From NCBI GenBank assembly GCA_017516465.1, contig JAFXCR010000016.1, positions 1 through 64,000 of the forward strand: a DNA stretch of 64,000 nt, in the 5' to 3' direction. Below the pieces are notes generated by a model, which had not been told where the DNA came from, searched no databases, and saw only the letters and a program-made list of their open reading frames with translations. This document shows positions 53,524 through 62,388 of this stretch, in pieces (the stretch's first letter is position 1; each line of letters starts with the position of its first letter). The stretch comes from Ruminococcus sp. GTDB taxonomy: Bacteria > Bacillota > Clostridia > Oscillospirales > Ruminococcaceae. The position numbers and the translations under genes are program-made.

Positions 53524-55770
53524 ATGGAAGAAAAACCACTCCACATAGAGGGAACGGTCGAAAACATCCTCTACAAAAATGAACTCAACAGCTATGCGGT
53601 CGTAGATATAGACGCCGGCGGAGAGCTTATCACCGCAGTTGGTGATCTCGGTGATGTCGAGGAAGGCGAAGGACTTATCCTTGAAGGACAATATATCAAT
53701 CACAAGAAATTCGGCACCCAGTTCAGGGCTGACTACTGCGAACGCAAGCTTCCGGATACTGTCGTGAATATCGAAAAATATCTTGCATCAGGTGCAATCA
53801 AAGGAATCGGTCCGGCACTCGCTAAAAGAATCGTTAATGTCTTTGGTGCTCAGACTCTTGATATTATGGAAAATAACCCGCACCGTCTTTCGGAAATCAA
53901 AGGTATATCGTCGTCAAAATGCGAGGAAATTGCCGCAGAAACAAGAAAGCTTTTCTCCCTGCGATGTATAATGACCTTCCTTCAGAAATATGACGTCAAA
54001 TCTCAGTATGCAATGAATACATACAAGAAATTCGGTACCGACGCTATCGAGCTGATGAAGCTGAATCCTTATATTCTCTGCGGCGATTCTATTGAGCTTG
54101 ACTTTACAAAGGCTGACACAATCGCTCTTGATCTCCGAATAGACAGAAATTCAGAAAAACGTATTATCGCAGGAATACAATATATCCTCAAGGCTAATTC
54201 CGCTATCGGTCATACCTGCCTTCCGCTTTCCGTTCTGTCTGTTAAGTCAATAAGAGCTCTTGAAATAGGCGAATCTGACTTCTATGCCGCATACAACACC
54301 GCCCTTGAAGAACATGAGCTTTTTGAATACTGGAAAAACGAACGTGAATACGTCTATCTTCCCGATTACTACTACGCAGAGCAATTCATCGCAGATCGTA
54401 TAAATATCCTTAAGGATTTCACCTCTCCGGAAGACTTCAACTATGATATCCTTATAGACATTGAAGAAGAAGAACACAATATAAAATATGAAAAAATCCA
54501 GCGGCAGGCTATAACATCTGCTGTATCACGAGGACTTATGATTCTCACAGGTGGTCCCGGAACCGGAAAAACTACCGCTCTTAACGCTATAATCTCTATT
54601 TTTGAAAAACAGGGAAGAAAGGTTCTTCTTGCGGCTCCCACAGGTCGTGCAGCAAAAAGAATGTCCGATCTGACCGGAAAAGAAGCAAGAACAATCCACC
54701 GTCTCCTCGAAGTTGTCTATGACGTCGGCGGAAAGCTTACATTTGCACACAATGAAAACAATCCGCTTGAATGTGATGTTATAGTTATTGATGAAATGTC
54801 AATGGTCGATGTCGTTCTCTTTGAAAAGCTGCTCCGTGCTCTCAGGCTCGGCTGCCGTATAATTATGGTCGGCGACAGCGATCAGCTTCCTTCTGTCGGT
54901 GCCGGAAATCTTCTCAGCGATCTCATAGAATGCGGCATTGTTCCCGTTGTTGCGCTGAAGGAAATCTTCAGACAGGCTCAGCAAAGCTGCATAATCACCA
55001 ATGCACACAAAATTGTTTCCGGTGAATACCCTGATCTCACACAGAAAAACAACGACTTTTTCTTCTTTAAACGAAGCGATTACGCTAAATCAGCTGAGCT
55101 TCTTGCTGAGCTCGCTGAAAAAAGACTTCCTAAAGCATACAACATCAACCCCGTTGACGATATACAGATTCTCTGTCCCTCACGCAAGGGAACTCTCGGC
55201 ACCGTTGAGCTGAACAAGCTCCTTCAGGAAAAGCTTAATCCGCCGTCCCGAAAAAAATCAGAACACAAAGGATATATGTATATTTTCCGTGAGGGCGACA
55301 AGGTTATGCAGACAAAAAATAATTACGATATCGTCTGGCGTAAGGATGACGAACAGGGAACCGGTATCTTCAACGGCGACATAGGACGTATCGTAAGTAT
55401 AAACAGTATGGACAAGCTCGCAGTGATTGATTTCGACGGCAGAAATGCTGTTTTCACTTTCGATCAGCTCCCACAGATAGAGCTTGCATACGCAATTACT
55501 GTCCACAAAAGTCAGGGATGCGAGTTTGAAATTGTTATTATCCCCATAATGGACGGTTTCAGCAAGCTTTCATACAGAAGTCTGCTGTATACCGCCGTTA
55601 CAAGAGCAAAAAAAATGCTGATAATCATCGGACAGGAAGAAGAAATACAGAAAATGGTTGACAACAACAGGAGTGCAAGGCGGTATACCTGCCTTAAAAA
55701 AATGCTGATAAATGACTCGCCTGAAAATTCCGGCAGTGTTTTTTCAGACAATGGCTTTCCTGAAGAATAG
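53524..55770 (+). CDS. recD2: RecD2-type 5'-3' DNA helicase
   Basis: 748 residues from ATG 53524 (AAGGAGG, 6 nt upstream; an ATG at 53518 touches it). N-terminal OB-like domain, tandem helix-hairpin-helix region (AIKGIGPALAKRIVNVFG, LSEIKGISSSKCEEIA), then SF1B helicase: Walker A TGGPGTGKTTAL (about 345), APTGRAAKRM, Walker B VIVIDEMSMVD, GDSDQLPSVGAGNLL, and C-terminal AYAITVHKSQGCEF and YTAVTRAKK. The stand-alone RecD2 of bacteria without RecBC, linked to replication and repair. Confidence 0.95.
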   Translation: MEEKPLHIEGTVENILYKNELNSYAVVDIDAGGELITAVGDLGDVEEGEGLILEGQYINHKKFGTQFRADYCERKLPDTVVNIEKYLASGAIKGIGPALAKRIVNVFGAQTLDIMENNPHRLSEIKGISSSKCEEIAAETRKLFSLRCIMTFLQKYDVKSQYAMNTYKKFGTDAIELMKLNPYILCGDSIELDFTKADTIALDLRIDRNSEKRIIAGIQYILKANSAIGHTCLPLSVLSVKSIRALEIGESDFYAAYNTALEEHELFEYWKNEREYVYLPDYYYAEQFIADRINILKDFTSPEDFNYDILIDIEEEEHNIKYEKIQRQAITSAVSRGLMILTGGPGTGKTTALNAIISIFEKQGRKVLLAAPTGRAAKRMSDLTGKEARTIHRLLEVVYDVGGKLTFAHNENNPLECDVIVIDEMSMVDVVLFEKLLRALRLGCRIIMVGDSDQLPSVGAGNLLSDLIECGIVPVVALKEIFRQAQQSCIITNAHKIVSGEYPDLTQKNNDFFFFKRSDYAKSAELLAELAEKRLPKAYNINPVDDIQILCPSRKGTLGTVELNKLLQEKLNPPSRKKSEHKGYMYIFREGDKVMQTKNNYDIVWRKDDEQGTGIFNGDIGRIVSINSMDKLAVIDFDGRNAVFTFDQLPQIELAYAITVHKSQGCEFEIVIIPIMDGFSKLSYRSLLYTAVTRAKKMLIIIGQEEEIQKMVDNNRSARRYTCLKKMLINDSPENSGSVFSDNGFPEE

Positions 55771-55784
55771 AAAGGTAAATAAAT

Positions 55785-56804
55785 ATGGCAAATACTGATA
55801 TTGGAATAGATCTCGGCACCTCAAACATCGTTATGACAATGGGAAACAAAGGCGTTGTCCTTAGTGAACCATCCGTTATCGCTTACAATACAAGAACTGA
55901 ACGTGTTCTGGCTGTCGGCAAGGAAGCCTACCAGATGATAGGCAGAAATCCTGACTACATCGCTGTTGCACGTCCTATTACTGAAGGGGTTATCTCCGAT
56001 GATGATCTTGCTCACAGTATGATCCGTGAATTTATACTCAAGGTCACAGGACATCAGCTCCTTAAACCAAGAATAATTATCTGCGTGCCATCCTTTATCA
56101 CGGATATTGAAAGCCGTGCTGTCGTAGATGCGGCAAAAAGTGCGGGATCGCGTCAGATATATCTTATTCAGGAGCCTATTGCGGCTATGATCGGTGCCGG
56201 TGTGAACATTACCAAGGCAAAAGGTCACCTCATAGTGGACATCGGCGGCGGCACAACTGACGTTGCTATCGTTTCTATGAACGGTGTTGTTACTTCCTAT
56301 ACTATCAAGACTGCCGGAAATAAAATTGATCGCTCGATTATCAGATATATGCAAAATAAATACAAGCTGCTTATCGGTGAAAGAACAGCAGAAAAAGTTA
56401 AAATGGAACTCTGCAATCTCTATGATCCCAACGAAGAAATGACCTGTCTCGTCAAGGGAAGAAGCCTTCTCAAGGGACTTCCGGCACAGGTACTTATCAG
56501 CGAACTTGAACTCTTTGAGGCAATTGAAGACGATACATTCGCTATCATGGAGGCAATCAGAAAGGTGCTTGAAGAAGCTCCTCCGGAACTTGTCGGAGAT
56601 ATATATGATAACGGTCTCCTTATGACGGGCGGCGGCTCGCTGTTAGGCGGACTCCCCCAGCTTATCAAGCGTACTCTCGGCATTGACTGTAAAATTGCCA
56701 AGGACGCTATTAATTGCGTTGCTAAGGGTACCGGTATGGCGTTCGGTCATATGACTACCCTCCTTGATGGCTTTGAAACCGCAACTGTTTATAAGTACAG
56801 ATAA
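55785..56804 (+). CDS. mreB: MreB/Mbl-family actin-like cell-shape protein
   Basis: 339 residues: DIGIDLGTSNIVMTMGNKG (phosphate 1), IIICVPSFITDIESRAV, LIQEPIAAMIGAGVNI, DIGGGTTDVAIVSM (phosphate 2), LMTGGGSLLGGLPQLI (adenosine site). Forms filaments that guide wall growth. Ruminococci are cocci, so an Mbl- or MreBH-like paralogue role is possible. 14 nt after recD2. Confidence 0.94.
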   Translation: MANTDIGIDLGTSNIVMTMGNKGVVLSEPSVIAYNTRTERVLAVGKEAYQMIGRNPDYIAVARPITEGVISDDDLAHSMIREFILKVTGHQLLKPRIIICVPSFITDIESRAVVDAAKSAGSRQIYLIQEPIAAMIGAGVNITKAKGHLIVDIGGGTTDVAIVSMNGVVTSYTIKTAGNKIDRSIIRYMQNKYKLLIGERTAEKVKMELCNLYDPNEEMTCLVKGRSLLKGLPAQVLISELELFEAIEDDTFAIMEAIRKVLEEAPPELVGDIYDNGLLMTGGGSLLGGLPQLIKRTLGIDCKIAKDAINCVAKGTGMAFGHMTTLLDGFETATVYKYR

Positions 56805-56860
56805 AATATACGGACTTTCTTAATTACAATGCTTTTACAGAATCTTTATATGTATTTACC

Positions 56861-57067
56861 GGGGGAAACCTTTCTGAGGAAAGGTTCTCCCCCAAGCCCC
56901 CTTCCAAAGACTTTTAATACTAAAATTTCCGCCTTATAGGGCACCTACACCAGATAAACGAGAAACAAAAGCATTTCTCTCGGTGTACCCTATAAGGCGG
57001 AAATTTAATACTGAAAGTTTTAGGAAAGGAGTTTGAGGAACAACCCTTTTTCAAAAGGGTTTTCCTC
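56861..57067. repeat. composite hairpin repeat with a nested inverted-repeat element
   Basis: The 318-nt gap between mreB and the SPFH gene holds three hairpins. (1) GGGGGAAACCTTTC (56861-56874) with GAAAGGTTCTCCCCC (to 56893). (2) An 85-nt palindrome, 56922-57006, with perfect 19-bp arms at 56923-56941 and 56988-57006, inner TACACC/GGTGTA and GAGAAA/TTTCTC, flanked by the direct repeat AATACT (56916-56921 and 57007-57012). (3) GAGGAA-C-AACCCTTTT (57035-57050) with AAAAGGGTTTTCCTC (to 57067). Hairpins 1 and 3 look like the two ends of one intergenic repeat that was split by element 2. The outer hairpins may also terminate the convergent genes. Confidence 0.75.
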
Positions 57068-57122
57068 AATAACACTTATAAAAATTCTATACAGGCATCG
57101 CAATTACAAACGTCCGTATTTT

Positions 57123-58520
57123 TTATTTGACCATATCAGAATCGTCAAAGGGATCGCCGCATTCAGCACAGAATTTCGGTGGATTAAACGGATCAGCCGG
57201 TTCCCAGCCGCACTTATCGCAGCGATATAATGGAGCACCAGCCGGCTTCGGTTTTCCACATTCAGCACAGAACTTACCCTTATTTACAGCTCCGCACGAG
57301 CAGCTCCAACCATCCTCAGATGGCTTTGGAGTTCCGCAGTCAGCACAGAATTTTCCTGTATTTTCGGCTCCGCATTTACATTTCCAGCCACCTGCCGGTG
57401 CCGGCTTTGCACTGCCGCAGTTATTACAGAATTTACCTGTATTCTCAGTTCCGCACTGGCATTTCCATGTGTTGGCATTATTTGCAGCCTGCTGCTGAGC
57501 TGCTGCTTGCTGTGCCGCACCCATTGCGTAGAGATTCTGTGCACTCATTCCGCCAGCCTGTGAAGCAAGATTCATACCAAAGAAGCCCATTGCTGCTCCG
57601 CCGGAATTTCCTGCTGCTGTCTTCATTGCCTCTGCCTGAGCCTCAGCAAGAAGTGTTGCTGCATTGGAAGGATCCCTGAGCCATGCCTTATCCTCATATT
57701 CCTGAATCTTCTTAAGGTCAGAATCCGGAATTGTTGAAGAATTGATATATACTCCGGTGAGAAGAATTCCTCTGTTGTGTTCCCAGTTTGAAACAAGAGA
57801 ATTCTTGATAGCTTCCTTAACCTGAGCGTTTCCGCCGGCAAGCTGATCGTATCTGATTCCTTTTGCTGCAATTTCAGCAAAAGCAGGGTTAAGCGCATCA
57901 AGGAATTCGCTTCTGATCTGCATATCAAGAGTCTTGCGGTCATAAGTATTTGATACATTTCCGCATACATTTGTATAGAAAAGAACAGGATCGCTTATTT
58001 TGAATGTATATGTACCATTACATTTAACATTTACAGTAAACGGTCTGCCAAGATCCTCATATTTCATTCTGAAAGGAACAGGATTCATTGTGCCAAAAGT
58101 ATTATTCAGAATCTCCTTCATATTGAAGAAATAGATTCTCTGATCTTTTGCAGCATCACCGCCGAATTTCATTCTTTCCCACATTTCCTTGAAGGTATCA
58201 ATTATACCTCTGCCCAAACTGCTGGAGAAAATACTCGGAGATTCAGATGAATTATATGTATAAATACCGGCTTCTGTTGCAATTTCAGTAATCATACCCT
58301 GTTCAACCATGATCATTGCCTGACCTTCATGAACGATGATTTTACTGCCGTCTGAGATAACATTTTCGCTTCCTTTAGTATTTGACGAACGTTTTCCTGT
58401 CTGCTTCTTTGCTCTTATAACGAGAGCCTCGGCAGGCATGGTTTCGCAGGAATAAAATTCCAGCCACTGATCCGCCATTGTAGATGTTACTGCGGTTAAT
58501 GCTGCTTTAAGTATACCCAT
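57123..58520 (-). CDS. SPFH/Band 7 protein with C-terminal zinc ribbons
   Basis: 465 residues. SPFH-type domain (about 20-280: EGQAMIMVEQGMITEIATEAG, RIYFFNMKEILNNTFGTMNP, NRGILLTGVYINSSTIPDSD) followed by a low-complexity Ala/Gln stretch (about 330-350). Then come at least three double-CxxC ribbons of repeated form WKCQCGTENTGKFCNNCG, WKCKCGAENTGKFCADCG and WSCSCGAVNKGKFCAECG, and a fourth, wider one near the end (YRCDKCG...KFCAECG). Similar to the YdjI-like proteins often named virion core protein. Probably a membrane-associated scaffold; function unknown. Own promoter at 58596-58624. Confidence 0.88.
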   Translation of the reverse strand: MGILKAALTAVTSTMADQWLEFYSCETMPAEALVIRAKKQTGKRSSNTKGSENVISDGSKIIVHEGQAMIMVEQGMITEIATEAGIYTYNSSESPSIFSSSLGRGIIDTFKEMWERMKFGGDAAKDQRIYFFNMKEILNNTFGTMNPVPFRMKYEDLGRPFTVNVKCNGTYTFKISDPVLFYTNVCGNVSNTYDRKTLDMQIRSEFLDALNPAFAEIAAKGIRYDQLAGGNAQVKEAIKNSLVSNWEHNRGILLTGVYINSSTIPDSDLKKIQEYEDKAWLRDPSNAATLLAEAQAEAMKTAAGNSGGAAMGFFGMNLASQAGGMSAQNLYAMGAAQQAAAQQQAANNANTWKCQCGTENTGKFCNNCGSAKPAPAGGWKCKCGAENTGKFCADCGTPKPSEDGWSCSCGAVNKGKFCAECGKPKPAGAPLYRCDKCGWEPADPFNPPKFCAECGDPFDDSDMVK

Positions 58521-58595
58521 AAATAAAACTCCTTTCGGGGATCATCCCGTAATTTTTAACCAGTTCAGGAACCGGAAATAGCAGTTCCCAAATTA

Positions 58596-58624
58596 ATTAT
58601 AACATAAATTATTTATAAAATCAA
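58596..58624 (-). promoter_or_regulatory. promoter of the SPFH gene
   Basis: On the minus strand TTGATT (58624-58619), 17 bp, TATAAT (58601-58596). The leader of about 70 nt contains GGGATGATCCCC, a short palindrome. Confidence 0.7.
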
Positions 58625-58630
58625 GAAAAT

Positions 58631-58972
58631 TTATTCCCAGTCCTTCCAGATATCCGGCTGAAAGCCTATTACTGCCTTTTTTCCGCTGCGGACAACGGGA
58701 GTCCTGATAAGCTGCTGATTTTCAAAGAGCTTTTCTGTTCTGTCATCGTCTGTAAGATATTTCATAAGCGTGAGAATATCCTTATCCTTCGCCTTATCGT
58801 TGATAAGCTTGTCGATTCCTCCGACTGCACTTACAATGTTATTGAATTCGCCACGGCTCATGCCCTTTTCCTTCATGTCGATAACCTGACATTTCACTCC
58901 TCTTTCCTTGAACCAGCGTTCTGCCTTTTTCGTATCAAAACACTTTTTTGTTCCGAATATCTGTATGCTCAT
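58631..58972 (-). CDS. ArsC/Spx-family thioredoxin-fold protein
   Basis: 113 residues: IQIFGTKKCFDTKKAERWFKERG with a single active Cys (Cys11) and no CxxC, then IDMKEKGMSRGEF, and LIRTPVVRSGKKAVIGFQPD with the conserved cis-Pro region. Fits the YffB/arsenate-reductase-like group; true arsenate reduction is not implied. Its start overlaps the GH3 stop (ATGA), so the two are co-translated. Confidence 0.9.
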   Translation of the reverse strand: MSIQIFGTKKCFDTKKAERWFKERGVKCQVIDMKEKGMSRGEFNNIVSAVGGIDKLINDKAKDKDILTLMKYLTDDDRTEKLFENQQLIRTPVVRSGKKAVIGFQPDIWKDWE

Positions 58973-61752
58973 TTGTCATCCTCCCGAACAAAATTGAAGT
59001 TGATATCTCTGGACGCCTTTATAAGTTCAAACGATACGCTGTGAAGATCGAGTCCGTTCTGTGCGAAATAGAGTCTTACCGATGTATACCGTGAGAACAT
59101 CGGGGATTCTATATAATTTGTCACCGGCTCTCCGGCTGTGCCATTCCATGTCATAGTTCCGCACGCTGTTCCTGTAAGGAAAATTGTTACCGGAATCTGT
59201 GCAAGCTCTCCGGATAAGGAAGAAGCCGTCACTGAAATTCTGTAAATTCCGGTTTCAGCCAGTTTTACGGAAAAGCTGTGATTCTGACCGGCTCTGCTCT
59301 TTATGCCGGTGAGATCAATTGTCAGACTTCCATTGATGTCATACCATGCCGCATCATCGTCATTATCATAAGCCTCATCTTCTTTTCCAATAACTTCAAC
59401 TCCGGTTTCCTCTCCGGTAATACGCTTCATGGCGTTTGTTTGCAATATAAATGAAAGTATATTTTTCGCACTTCGCTGAAGTTCTCCTCTTGTAAGCTTA
59501 CCATCTTCAAGCGACTGTTCGATATCGTCATCGTTTAAAGAACAGTCTGCACATACCATATACAGATCATTCTGTGCACAGACCATATCGGCAAGATTTG
59601 TCCGTAAGGGTTCGTTTTCACCATTATTTACAAATGCCCACCAGTCGGTCATGACTATTCCTTTAAAGCCCCAGTCCTCACGGAGAATCATTGTGTTCAG
59701 ATCATGATTTCCGGCAGTCCATATTCCGTTTACCGGATTATATGATGTCATTACTGAATCCGCCTTTCCTTCACGAACTGCGATTTCAAAGCCCTTAAGA
59801 TATATCTCACGGAGAGCACGTTCTGATATTACAGATTCAACATATATACGGTTTGTTTCCTGATTATTGCCGCAGAAATGTTTTATCGTACCTGTTACTC
59901 CGGCAGAATGAAGTCCTTTAATCTCAGCGGATGCCATTGTTCCTGTAAGGAATGGATCTTCTGAAAAATACTCAAAATTACGTCCGTTAAGTGGATGACG
60001 ATGAATATTCATTCCCGGACCAAGCAGACACTCAACCTTGTTTGCTGACATTTCAAGTCCCATGAATCCGAACAGCTCCTGTACAAGCTCCTTATTGAAG
60101 GTAGAAGCGATAAGAGTTCCGTTAGGGAGACTGAAAGCCTTTGTTCCGCAGTCAAGACGCATTCCCGACGGACCGTCCGAACAGCATACAGCCGGAATTC
60201 CAAGAGCCGCAAGCTCATCGGTAACTCCGCCGAAAGCAGAAGCTGTTCCCGCTGTTACTCTGGGACTTGCCATGCCCTCGCCCCTGACTATTGCTGCAAG
60301 CTCTTTGTCGGAAAGCTGGGCTATAAATTCATTCATATTATTTTTTCTGGAAGCAACATCCGCAAGAGTAATCCCCTTGTTTCCGGTATATTTTATTTCC
60401 TTGGGCATCCTGAAACTTCTGCGTTGTTTCAGATCAGCGGTATTGGTTGGTACTTTTTCATCTACGGGAACAAGTCCATTTTCCGAAGCCAAAGCCTTTA
60501 CACGATCAAAAGTCTTAACCGGAGCCAATGCCTGAACGCATCTTTTGACTACAATATTCCTCGGCTGTTCAATTGTTACGGATTTTTTTGCAGTTCTCAC
60601 ATCCGAACCGACATAAAAATGATATTCTCCGCCTTCAAGCACCCAGCAGGAACGATTTCCGGAAGCACCAGAATCATCATAGGATGTAAAATCAGCGATA
60701 TTTATTGTAACCTTTACTTCCTGCATTTCATCGGGTTCAAGAAGCCTTGTCTTTTCATATCCGCATAGTATACGAGACGGCTTTCCGAGTTTACCCTGTG
60801 GAGCCTCACAGTAAACCTGCACTACCTCCTTACCGCTGAATTTTCCGGTATTCTTAACAGCACAGGTAATAAATATCTGCGATCCATTGCCGGAAGTATG
60901 GACAGGAGTAATATCAAAGGTAGTGTACGACAGTCCGAATCCGAAGGGATATCGCACTTTTTCGGGAGCAAATGTCTCAAACCAGCGGTATCCTACATAT
61001 ATATCCTCGTGATACACATTGGATTTTGTATCTCCGAAATACGAAGCGGACGGATAATCCGAAACGCTGTATGCGATAGTATCAGTCAGCTTTCCGGACG
61101 GGCTTGCCTTTCCGGTAAGGACATCTGCCGTACCGGTACCTCCGGTCATACCGCCCTGCCATACATAAAGTACAGCATCGGGATTGCAGCTGTCAACGAA
61201 GGACATATCAACAAGTCCGCCCGTATTTAGAAGAACGATAACCTTTTCAAATTCAGAACGCACCTTTTTAAGCATATCAAGCTCTGTTTCAGTGAGTAGA
61301 AACGAACCTTCCTCAAGACGAGCATCCATTTCTTCTCCGGCAGTTCTGCCAATGATAACGACAGCGATGTTTCCCTTCTGTGCCGCATTTCTGACTATTT
61401 CATCATCAAGAGGCATTTCAGCCTGCGACCACGACTCGTTGCCCCAGCCTTTACCGAGATTGAAGGGATTTTTCTCATCCCAGCTGCGATAGATATCAAG
61501 AAGCTCTGTATTAAGCTTTACTCCGGACTCAATAAGACCGTCAATGATGCTTGTAACCTTTGATACATTCACCATACCGCCAGAACCTGTTCCGCTTTTA
61601 TAATAGTGAAGCTGAATACGTCCAAAAACAGAGATTATTTCGTTCTCAGGAAGAGGAAGAGCATTATTGTCATTTTTTAGCATTACAATACCTTCTGAAA
61701 CCGTCTCAGCAGCTTTTTCAAGGTATTTATTCCAATCAAGTATTTTTTTCAT
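58969..61752 (-). CDS. GH3 beta-glucosidase with permuted domain order
   Basis: 927 residues from ATG 61752 (AAGAGGG upstream). Unlike standard GH3, the alpha/beta sandwich domain comes first (about 15-250: GIVMLKNDNNALPLP, VIIGRTAGEEMDARLEEGSFLLTETE), then fibronectin III-like domain (about 275-395, GKEVVQVYCEAPQGKLGKPSR), then the TIM barrel (about 490-760: CCSDGPSGMRLDCGT, NIHRHPLNGRNFEYFSEDP, IKHFCGNNQETNR, nucleophile Asp703 in VMTDWWAF), and a C-terminal sandwich. The same inverted order is known in Ruminococcus and Butyrivibrio beta-glucosidases. No signal peptide, so it acts on imported oligosaccharides. Confidence 0.93.
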   Translation of the reverse strand: MKKILDWNKYLEKAAETVSEGIVMLKNDNNALPLPENEIISVFGRIQLHYYKSGTGSGGMVNVSKVTSIIDGLIESGVKLNTELLDIYRSWDEKNPFNLGKGWGNESWSQAEMPLDDEIVRNAAQKGNIAVVIIGRTAGEEMDARLEEGSFLLTETELDMLKKVRSEFEKVIVLLNTGGLVDMSFVDSCNPDAVLYVWQGGMTGGTGTADVLTGKASPSGKLTDTIAYSVSDYPSASYFGDTKSNVYHEDIYVGYRWFETFAPEKVRYPFGFGLSYTTFDITPVHTSGNGSQIFITCAVKNTGKFSGKEVVQVYCEAPQGKLGKPSRILCGYEKTRLLEPDEMQEVKVTINIADFTSYDDSGASGNRSCWVLEGGEYHFYVGSDVRTAKKSVTIEQPRNIVVKRCVQALAPVKTFDRVKALASENGLVPVDEKVPTNTADLKQRRSFRMPKEIKYTGNKGITLADVASRKNNMNEFIAQLSDKELAAIVRGEGMASPRVTAGTASAFGGVTDELAALGIPAVCCSDGPSGMRLDCGTKAFSLPNGTLIASTFNKELVQELFGFMGLEMSANKVECLLGPGMNIHRHPLNGRNFEYFSEDPFLTGTMASAEIKGLHSAGVTGTIKHFCGNNQETNRIYVESVISERALREIYLKGFEIAVREGKADSVMTSYNPVNGIWTAGNHDLNTMILREDWGFKGIVMTDWWAFVNNGENEPLRTNLADMVCAQNDLYMVCADCSLNDDDIEQSLEDGKLTRGELQRSAKNILSFILQTNAMKRITGEETGVEVIGKEDEAYDNDDDAAWYDINGSLTIDLTGIKSRAGQNHSFSVKLAETGIYRISVTASSLSGELAQIPVTIFLTGTACGTMTWNGTAGEPVTNYIESPMFSRYTSVRLYFAQNGLDLHSVSFELIKASRDINFNFVREDDK

Positions 61753-61797
61753 TTCATACCCTCTTTTCAAGAATATATTACGATATAAACTAAGTAT

Positions 61798-61826
61798 ATT
61801 ATATCAAAATTCTTATAAAAATGCAA
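61798..61826 (-). promoter_or_regulatory. promoter of the GH3-arsC-like operon
   Basis: On the minus strand TTGCAT (61826-61821), 17 bp, TATAAT (61803-61798), 46 nt before the GH3 start. Confidence 0.75.
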
Positions 61827-61863
61827 GGGTTTTTGCACATTTTCCACATTTATGGTAATAAAA

Positions 61864-61890
61864 AAAGAGTCTGGACAAACCAGACTCTTT
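61864..61890 (-). terminator. terminator of the Val-Asp-Gly-Cys tRNA operon
   Basis: AAAGAGTCTGG (61890-61880, minus strand) pairs with CCAGACTCTTT (61874-61864) followed by more T. It begins at the CCA end of tRNA-Cys. Confidence 0.9.
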
Positions 61891-61892
61891 GG

Positions 61893-61963
61893 AGGCGCCA
61901 CCCAGATTTGAACTGGGGATCAGGGTGTTGCAGACCCACGCCTTACCACTTGGCTATAGCGCC
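61893..61963 (-). tRNA. tRNA-Cys (anticodon GCA)
   Basis: Acceptor GGCGCTA with TGGCGCC, discriminator U, encoded CCA (61892-61890), anticodon GCA in TCTGCAACA, T-loop AGTTCAAATCT. Last of four minus-strand tRNAs. Confidence 0.97.
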
Positions 61964-61971
61964 GTCATTGG

Positions 61972-62044
61972 AGCGGATTACGAGGCTCGAACTCGCTACC
62001 TCCACCTTGGCAAGGTGGCGCTCTACCAGATGAGCTAAATCCGC
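61972..62044 (-). tRNA. tRNA-Gly (anticodon GCC)
   Basis: Acceptor GCGGATT/AATCCGC, discriminator U, encoded CCA, anticodon GCC in CTTGCCAAG, T-loop AGTTCGAGCCT. Confidence 0.97.
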
Positions 62045-62048
62045 ATGG

Positions 62049-62122
62049 CGACCCGGATGAGGCTCGAACTCACGACCTCTAGCGTGACAGGCTAGCGTTC
62101 TAACCAACTGAACTACCGGGCC
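62049..62122 (-). tRNA. tRNA-Asp (anticodon GUC)
   Basis: Acceptor GGCCCGG with CCGGGTC (one G-U pair), discriminator G, encoded CCA, anticodon GTC in CCTGTCACG, T-loop AGTTCGAGCCT. Confidence 0.97.
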
Positions 62123-62131
62123 AGAAAATGG

Positions 62132-62206
62132 TGGGGACTACAGGGCTCGAACCTGTGACCCTCTGCTTGTAAGGCAGATGCTCTCCCAGCTGAGCTAAAC
62201 CCCCAC
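62132..62206 (-). tRNA. tRNA-Val (anticodon UAC)
   Basis: Acceptor GTGGGGG with a 3' strand TCCCCAC region, discriminator A, encoded CCA, anticodon TAC in CTTACAAG, T-loop GGTTCGAGCCC. First tRNA after the promoter at 62248-62276. Confidence 0.97.
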
Positions 62207-62247
62207 TTTTTTCTCATCATCAGGTTATCCTCCCTGACGACTTTTAT

Positions 62248-62276
62248 ATTATATCACAACTCTTTTCATTTGTCAA
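62248..62276 (-). promoter_or_regulatory. promoter of the Val-Asp-Gly-Cys tRNA operon
   Basis: On the minus strand TTGACA (62276-62271), 17 bp, TATAAT (62253-62248), perfect consensus 42 nt before tRNA-Val. Confidence 0.9.
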
Positions 62277-62310
62277 CCCTTTTTTTGAATTTTTTTCAAA
62301 AATTTTTTAA

Positions 62311-62347
62311 TGCCGCTAAAATCACGATATACATGAATTCAGCGGCA
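62311..62347 (-). terminator. terminator of the EF-G-like gene
   Basis: On the minus strand TGCCGCT (62347-62341) pairs with AGCGGCA (62317-62311), followed by TTAAAAAATTTTT. Confidence 0.75.
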
Positions 62348-62388
62348 CTATTTTATTTTATTTTTTCAGGAATTTTATTTTCTGACAG

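Noticed and set aside
56861..57067. Possible CRISPR-like or riboswitch structure after mreB
   Set aside because: The repeats are inverted, not regularly spaced direct repeats, and lie between convergent genes, so neither an array nor a leader is likely.
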